IMG/VR virus record: IMGVR_UViG_3300032291_004342
Span: 1-20,215 of that record
Length of the DNA stretch: 20,215 bases
Reading direction: 5' to 3' (one strand)
Source of the DNA: a virus
Shown: positions 15,452 to 20,215 of the stretch, piece by piece
Numbering within the stretch: position 1 is the stretch's first letter
Layout of the letters: every line of letters starts with the position of its first letter
Notes under the pieces: generated by a model
Databases searched by the model: none
What the model was told of the DNA's origin: nothing
Seen by the model: only the letters and a program-made list of their open reading frames with translations
Position numbers and translations under genes: made by a program

Positions 15452-16775
15452 ACCATTCTTTCAAATTGGGAAATGCTGTGCTAAAATCTTTTGATCTACG
15501 CTGATCGTATTGTGTGTAAAACTGCCGGAAGTCATTTAATAGTTTGGGTAATTCAAATGCTTCTGAGTGCGGAGTTTTTACTATGTCCAGGTAATCAATC
15601 AGGCGTTGTACATGATTTATTTCGTGTTCATGCAAGCAAGGGTTTTCACGATTGTGGAACAACCATGCTTTCAACTGCAAACAATAACGATTTCGCATGT
15701 CATCCGGCAATACCAACGCACTTTGAAAACTAGGAAAGCGCAAGATGTTCAATGTAAAGTTAACTTGATCGCGACCATAACGTTGCTTTAAACTCAACAT
15801 CAGATTGAGGTGGTCCACAAGACTGTCCAGACACAAGGCATTGACGGTACACATCACATGCACAGCACTAACAAACTGACCTTGTAACAAAAACAACACA
15901 TTGTCGATCCATTGATTGTAATCTAGTCCGTCACGAATGTATTCAGCCTGCGCCCAGGTGGCTTCCATTGAAGTATATAGATCTACCTTGGGCAACGTGG
16001 CTATTGCCACAGCAAATTCTTTGACCTTGTCCAAGTCAATGCCCAGGTTTGAATTGATAGCCAATCGGGTTGTACTACGTCCTTGATTGATTTTGAACCA
16101 CTCAATCAGTTTCCAGGTGTAGCCCGACATCAAGGGCTCGCCGCCGGTTATTCGGAGTTCTTGCAGTGTTCTGTGGAGGTCTCTTTCCCACCAGTCAAAG
16201 AAGGCTTCCACGTAAGGATTAGTTTCACCGAATTTATAAAGTTGACTGCTATCATGAGTATGAGTAAAATGGTTCCTGCCATCGCTGACCAGCCCGTTAT
16301 AGGGTCCATGTTTTCGTATATCGTTAACCCAAGTGCTACTGAAAGCAGGATTGCAATAAGAACAAGCAAATTGACAAGTGCGATCGAAACTGATTTCCAG
16401 TGTTCTAAGATTGACATCATCTTGGATGGGGGTGTTGACTGCGTCATGCAAGGCCTTTATGGGATAAATTTTTGATTTGTACACACGGTCACTCACAGCA
16501 TTGGTGTCCATGTCTTCAATCTTCCAGCAGTATTCACAGCCTGCAGGACGCTCTCCAGCCAACATCTTGCGTCGGTCCGCTTTCTTTTGATCAGTATTGT
16601 GCAGCAGCCTAGAGTTGTTATTGACTTTATCAATGTCAATCAAATGAGCTGGCGGGTGATGACAACTTGTGGTCTGCCCACTTCCTAACCAAATGGTAGC
16701 ATTGTACCATTTCGCTGCACAAAAACTTGGGGACACAGAGTCCAACACCTGTTGTTTAAATTCTAAATCATTCAT
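15426..16775 (-). CDS. Radical SAM protein, SC(H/Y)HPP subfamily, no. 2
   Basis: 449 residues. The N-terminal module differs from the other subfamily: FCAAKW (18-23), SCHHPPAH (37-44), LHNTDQKKADR (58-68) and CEYCWKIED (80-88). Radical SAM motif CQFACSYC with Cys 134, 138 and 141; TGGEPLM from 210. NPYVEAFFDWWE (186-197) is shared with the 465-residue paralogue, so the two form a distinct pair. Start ATG 16775 overlaps the glycosyltransferase stop by eight bases (ATGAATGA). It ends 26 bases inside the next radical SAM gene. The separate N-terminal signature suggests a different substrate or redox partner from genes 3-5; this is inference. Confidence 0.9.
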   Translation of the reverse strand: MNDLEFKQQVLDSVSPSFCAAKWYNATIWLGSGQTTSCHHPPAHLIDIDKVNNNSRLLHNTDQKKADRRKMLAGERPAGCEYCWKIEDMDTNAVSDRVYKSKIYPIKALHDAVNTPIQDDVNLRTLEISFDRTCQFACSYCNPAFSSTWVNDIRKHGPYNGLVSDGRNHFTHTHDSSQLYKFGETNPYVEAFFDWWERDLHRTLQELRITGGEPLMSGYTWKLIEWFKINQGRSTTRLAINSNLGIDLDKVKEFAVAIATLPKVDLYTSMEATWAQAEYIRDGLDYNQWIDNVLFLLQGQFVSAVHVMCTVNALCLDSLVDHLNLMLSLKQRYGRDQVNFTLNILRFPSFQSALVLPDDMRNRYCLQLKAWLFHNRENPCLHEHEINHVQRLIDYLDIVKTPHSEAFELPKLLNDFRQFYTQYDQRRSKDFSTAFPNLKEWYDSLQIQQ

Positions 16776-17868
16776 TTATGTATTGGGCCAGTCGTTCAGG
16801 AAGTTCTGCACGTTCGCGACGATTGTGTTCGCGAAGTTGTTGATAGTTGTATTTACAAACCGATCTAGCTGACTCCAAGAAACTGGCAGCACCATTATAA
16901 CATATATCAGCAACAACGTCAACTATTCTGTCAGCACGATCTCGTGGGTCATCAATCTGGTCAAATGTTTCGTCAATCAAGTGCCCAAATGTTTGGAATC
17001 CTGCTGAGTGCAAATCTCTATAATAACCGCAATTGGCTGCTGCCACAAACGGATGGCACATGATCATGGGCTTCCAGATTTTTTCAGTACGAAATGTATA
17101 CGGATAGTCAAATATGGTTTCTGTGACCACACTGAAGTATGTGTCAATATACGGTGCGGGGTTAATTTCAGCGTCGCCCCAGGTGTTGCCAAACAAATGA
17201 TGTTTTATGAACCCAGTGGGCACGTTGTCCATGTTGGGCAATGCACGATCAATTTCGTATTGTGGGGGCAACAATCGTATGGGCTCAGACTTATCAGTTT
17301 GTAATTGACTGCTCCAGGCCATTTCCACACAGTCGTTGAGATTGGTCCATAGCGCACGATCCAACAAACGGCGATCACGCATGGTATCTATTAGATACTT
17401 GCGATGCGGACGTAAACGTCCGTTCAAAAACAAAAAGTCATAGGGCTTGTTAGATTTATGATACACTTGTGGATAAGATTCGTGCGCACGTAGATTTTCC
17501 AGGTACTCTACGATGTTGGCAAAGTAGCAGTCTGTTTTGCAGTAATTCCAGTCTGGTTCTAGGTCACCTGATGTCAATAGTCCAATGCGACCATCACGCA
17601 CATGTTCTGTTATTACCAATCTACGCAGTTGTAACAGTATGGTTTCACTGCCTTCGGCAGGATTGGAGAATACAATGTGCCCTGGGTATTTGTCAGCCCA
17701 CTCGGTTATGGCCGTCCAGTTTTCTTTGAGCACAACTCTGCCCACAATGTACACAGCTTCAGGATCTAATTGTTTTGGCCATTGCCAAAAACTGTCGTCG
17801 GCATAAGATTTCAACAAGTCCCATACTTCGGCCCATTCATCCACAATGATTTTACGATTGCCTAGCAT
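16768..17868 (-). CDS. GT-B/fucosyltransferase-like glycosyltransferase, paralogue 3
   Basis: 366 residues. The C-terminal block matches the two plus-strand paralogues: VVTETIFDY (247-255), RTEKIWKPM (260-268), HPFVAAANCGYYRDLHSAGF (272-291) and LIDETFD (297-303). The N-terminal half has YDFLFLNGRLRPHRKYLIDTM (143-163), which I recall from marine phage genes of this kind, and NTWGDAEINP (228-237). It starts one base after the stop of the upstream P-loop gene, the only non-overlapping junction in the window, and ends with an 8-base overlap into a radical SAM gene. Donor sugar unknown. Being inside the radical SAM run, it ties that run to glycan chemistry. Confidence 0.72.
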   Translation of the reverse strand: MLGNRKIIVDEWAEVWDLLKSYADDSFWQWPKQLDPEAVYIVGRVVLKENWTAITEWADKYPGHIVFSNPAEGSETILLQLRRLVITEHVRDGRIGLLTSGDLEPDWNYCKTDCYFANIVEYLENLRAHESYPQVYHKSNKPYDFLFLNGRLRPHRKYLIDTMRDRRLLDRALWTNLNDCVEMAWSSQLQTDKSEPIRLLPPQYEIDRALPNMDNVPTGFIKHHLFGNTWGDAEINPAPYIDTYFSVVTETIFDYPYTFRTEKIWKPMIMCHPFVAAANCGYYRDLHSAGFQTFGHLIDETFDQIDDPRDRADRIVDVVADICYNGAASFLESARSVCKYNYQQLREHNRRERAELPERLAQYINE

Positions 17869-17869
17869 A

Positions 17870-18535
17870 TTAACTAAAATATAATTTTTTATTTACTTGT
17901 TGGTATTTGTCAACAAATGCACGAAGGTCATTTGTTATCTGTCCTCCAGTAATATTTTTTACCTCATCTAGTAAATTTTTATTATTGATCCCCATGACAG
18001 TTTTAAAATCAATCACATGTGAATAATTTATACATTCATATTGTTTAAACCACGATTCTGTTTGTGTAACTGCAAGATCATTTATTAAATCATTGCAAAT
18101 TAATTCTGACTCTGCTATATTGCTGCGACTGTACGGTGGATAATTAGGGCTAACCCACTTATTGTATTCTTCTTGCGTCCATAAATTGGGCCAGGCTTTC
18201 TTAACGGCCAGTCTGGTCATATCTCGATATTCTGCTGGATCAGCTGCAATTTGTAATACTTGTACATCAGGATGATTTTCAATAAATTCGTTTGACACCA
18301 CATGGGTACAACATATTGTCAATTCTGAATGATAGGTTAACTTCATCTCTCTCAATTCCTTGTCAAATATATTTGCAATCAGTGAAGAATTCCAGGTACC
18401 ATTTCCAAAATCGTGACAGTCGCCAATGTTGCTAATTTTTGTGTCAATTGCAATACCCATTATTTTTGCAAATACAGAAGTCAAGAACATACCGCCTGCT
18501 CCTGGAGCAGAATGTATCATAAATTTTTTGTTCAT
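17870..18535 (-). CDS. P-loop protein, possibly sulfotransferase-like
   Basis: 221 residues. Near the N terminus HSAPGAGGMFLTSVFAKIMG (8-27) looks like the phosphosulfate-binding loop of PAPS-dependent sulfotransferases or another P-loop; CCTHVVSNEF (75-84) followed by VQVLQIAADPAEYRD resembles the strand and loop that bind the 3'-phosphate. The Ser/Arg pair expected there is not clear. The gene is visibly richer in A and T, and in Lys, Asn and Ile codons, than its neighbours, hinting at separate origin. It starts with an ATGA overlap to the radical SAM gene upstream. If it is a sulfotransferase it would add sulfate to the glycan. A nucleotide kinase or ATPase is the alternative. Confidence 0.5.
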   Translation of the reverse strand: MNKKFMIHSAPGAGGMFLTSVFAKIMGIAIDTKISNIGDCHDFGNGTWNSSLIANIFDKELREMKLTYHSELTICCTHVVSNEFIENHPDVQVLQIAADPAEYRDMTRLAVKKAWPNLWTQEEYNKWVSPNYPPYSRSNIAESELICNDLINDLAVTQTESWFKQYECINYSHVIDFKTVMGINNKNLLDEVKNITGGQITNDLRAFVDKYQQVNKKLYFS

Positions 18536-19929
18536 TGATTACTCCAATATCGACATTCCTCCCACCAACTACGCATTTCTGGAAATGTCTTCAAAAAGTC
18601 CGTACCGCGACGGCGGTCATGCTCGCTGAAGAAACGATAAAAATCAGCTTTGGCCACAGAATGATCCACTGATTGTGCTGATCGCATCCAGGCAATGTCA
18701 CGATCTAATCTGTGCAGTTCATAGTCTTTGAATCCTTTGAACGGTTCCGCTTCTGTTTCGATCTGACGCATCATCCAGGCCCACAACCATTCCAGTTTCT
18801 CAGCGTAACTTTCAGGCAAGATTTGTAAACTTTGCCATGCAGGCTCACGCAACACAGGTGTATCAAACCACACACGTTGATAGGTATGACTGTAGACTTT
18901 TCGTAGGCCTAATATGCCAGCAAACAATTTGTCCAAACTGGTCACACTGAGATTGTTCATTGTGATGATAAATGTAAGGCTTGAGTAGTTGGGCACTTCG
19001 GTTAAGAATTGATTTACTCGGTCCCACAACAGGTCAAAGTCCAGACCATTGCGCATGTATTCGGCCTGTTCTCCCCATCCATCTAAACTCACATACTGCA
19101 TGAAGTGTTCAATGCGTCCGTCACAGATTTGTTTTACGTATGCCAAGTACTTTTGCCATGACTTCTCATCCACTGAGAAGTTGCTTGTGACATTTAAATG
19201 CAGTTTGGGATTGGGGTTCTTCAACACATAATCAAACACACGATAGGTATTTTTGTCCAATAGTGGTTCACCACCAGTCATGCGAAAATGCTCTAAGTTA
19301 GGGTACAGTTGGGGCCACCACTGCCAAAATGCTTCTACATAAGGGTTATGCTCTCTAACTGGTATAACCCTGCGATCTCCACCAAAATGCCCAGGATCAT
19401 TGTGAACCCTAGCAGTAGGGTAGCCACCCAGTCGATCCACTTCTTGTTGCCAACTGCTAGAGAATTGCGGACTGCAATAACTGCACATGAGATTACACAC
19501 ATTATTAAAATTAACCTCAACGTAGCTAGGGATAACGTCATTTTCTTCTCCTGTGCTGTTCTTTATCTTTTCAAAATCCACTGCGGCCCAGGGTTCTCCG
19601 GACCGGTAGTGTCGGTCACTTAGCTTGCCTTGATCTTCCATGTTCCAGCAGTACTGACACTCTGCAGGTTTTTTGTTCTGTAGCATCATCACACGTTGCG
19701 CTTTCTTGTGTGGCGTATTGTGCAAGGATCCTGGATCGGCTGAAAGATTCTCTAAAGGTATCTTATGCAGGGGCGGATGATAGCAAGAATTGTTAAGCCC
19801 TGTAGGCAAGTGCAAACTTACTTGTTTCCATTTGGCCAGGCAAAGAGCAGTGCCTAGTTGTTCCTTCATCTGCTCTGCGGAACTAAGGAACTTGCTCTTG
19901 TTGTCTATTGATTCATCACCTTTGTTCAT
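18532..19929 (-). CDS. Radical SAM protein, SC(H/Y)HPP subfamily, no. 1
   Basis: 465 residues, paralogue of the 449-residue protein. N-terminal module: LCLAKW (29-34), SCYHPPLH (48-55), LHNTPHKKAQR (69-79) and CQYCWNMEDQG (91-101). Radical SAM motif CNLMCSYC with Cys 145, 149 and 152; TGGEPLL from 218; NPYVEAFWQWWP (195-206) matches its partner. The C terminus has DRRRGTDFLKTFPEMRSWW, also similar to the partner (DQRRSKDFSTAFPNLKEWY). It overlaps the partial gene upstream by 14 bases and the P-loop gene by 4 (ATGA). With its partner it brackets the P-loop and glycosyltransferase genes. Reaction unknown. Confidence 0.9.
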   Translation of the reverse strand: MNKGDESIDNKSKFLSSAEQMKEQLGTALCLAKWKQVSLHLPTGLNNSCYHPPLHKIPLENLSADPGSLHNTPHKKAQRVMMLQNKKPAECQYCWNMEDQGKLSDRHYRSGEPWAAVDFEKIKNSTGEENDVIPSYVEVNFNNVCNLMCSYCSPQFSSSWQQEVDRLGGYPTARVHNDPGHFGGDRRVIPVREHNPYVEAFWQWWPQLYPNLEHFRMTGGEPLLDKNTYRVFDYVLKNPNPKLHLNVTSNFSVDEKSWQKYLAYVKQICDGRIEHFMQYVSLDGWGEQAEYMRNGLDFDLLWDRVNQFLTEVPNYSSLTFIITMNNLSVTSLDKLFAGILGLRKVYSHTYQRVWFDTPVLREPAWQSLQILPESYAEKLEWLWAWMMRQIETEAEPFKGFKDYELHRLDRDIAWMRSAQSVDHSVAKADFYRFFSEHDRRRGTDFLKTFPEMRSWWEECRYWSNQ

Positions 19930-20215
19930 TTAGGTCTTTCCGATATTGATCAAAACAAGTTTGTACAAGCTGCCTGTCAAAATCTATAAATTCTAAAAAA
20001 TCGTACAACTCTGTCAAATCAAAATTAATTCTCATAAAATCTCTATGAACACCAAACATGAATACATGGGTCCATGAAAAAATATCAGTTAAAGTTTTTA
20101 TATCCGCTGTTCTTTCATTGTTCCAGAAGGTTACATTCACTGTAGGACCATTTATTAGTTTGGTTCCCAAATACTGAGTGTATACAGAATATAAAAACAA
20201 CTCGCTGGACCAGCC
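19916..20215 (-). CDS. Unknown protein, C-terminal part (5' partial)
   Basis: The frame stays open to the window edge (residues GWSSEL before a possible TTG start at 20200), so the gene most likely continues outside. About 99 residues are visible, including TVNVTFWNNER, WTHVFMFGVHRDF and a tail ending DQYRKDLNEQR. It is rich in aromatic and acidic residues and in A/T, like the P-loop gene two places downstream. No family is recognised. It overlaps the radical SAM gene by 14 bases and so belongs to the same run. Confidence 0.6.
   Translation of the reverse strand, partial: GWSSELFLYSVYTQYLGTKLINGPTVNVTFWNNERTADIKTLTDIFSWTHVFMFGVHRDFMRINFDLTELYDFLEFIDFDRQLVQTCFDQYRKDLNEQR

Overview
The window looks like a piece of a tailed-phage genome from the sea, most likely a T4-like (cyanophage- or pelagiphage-type) myovirus. 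This is inferred from gene content and packing: several tandem radical SAM genes with an N-terminal cysteine (twitch-like) module, phage-style glycosyltransferase-like genes, FkbM methyltransferase, NodU/CmcH carbamoyltransferase, SGNH hydrolase, and a 33-residue basic peptide ending RKRDPFIYK that I recall from cyanophage genomes. No capsid, tail, replication, tRNA or integration gene is present, so a bacterial surface-polysaccharide island cannot be fully excluded.

Packing is extreme. With the gene boundaries given here, one base (17869) lies outside coding sequence, and every other junction overlaps. Promoters and terminators used inside the window must therefore lie within genes.

Layout. 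(1) 1-1228, plus strand: the end of an NAD-dependent epimerase/dehydratase, then a DegT-type sugar aminotransferase. (2) 1203-4418, minus strand: a 1071-residue protein with eight repeats of about 66 residues in front of a GT-A-like glycosyltransferase domain; the repeats resemble a segment of that domain. (3) 4417-7712, plus strand: two related GT-B/fucosyltransferase-like proteins and an amidinotransferase of the AGAT/StrB type. (4) 7709-20215, minus strand: an operon-like run of 13 genes read from high to low coordinates: unknown (partial), radical SAM, P-loop/sulfotransferase-like, third glycosyltransferase-like paralogue, four consecutive radical SAM genes, unknown, the 33-residue peptide, SGNH hydrolase, carbamoyltransferase, FkbM methyltransferase. 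Most junctions are 4-base ATGA or GTGA overlaps, implying translational coupling.

Working model (inference): the region makes and decorates a glycan or other small-molecule scaffold. Epimerase and aminotransferase would supply amino sugars, the glycosyltransferases would assemble, and the amidino-, carbamoyl-, methyl-, possible sulfo- and SGNH enzymes would decorate. The radical SAM enzymes may do redox or epimerisation chemistry, as the twitch enzyme BtrN does on an aminocyclitol. The set resembles an aminoglycoside-type toolkit. The least explained parts are the repeat array built from glycosyltransferase-like units, the five radical SAM genes in two subfamilies, and the small peptide gene directly downstream in the same run.
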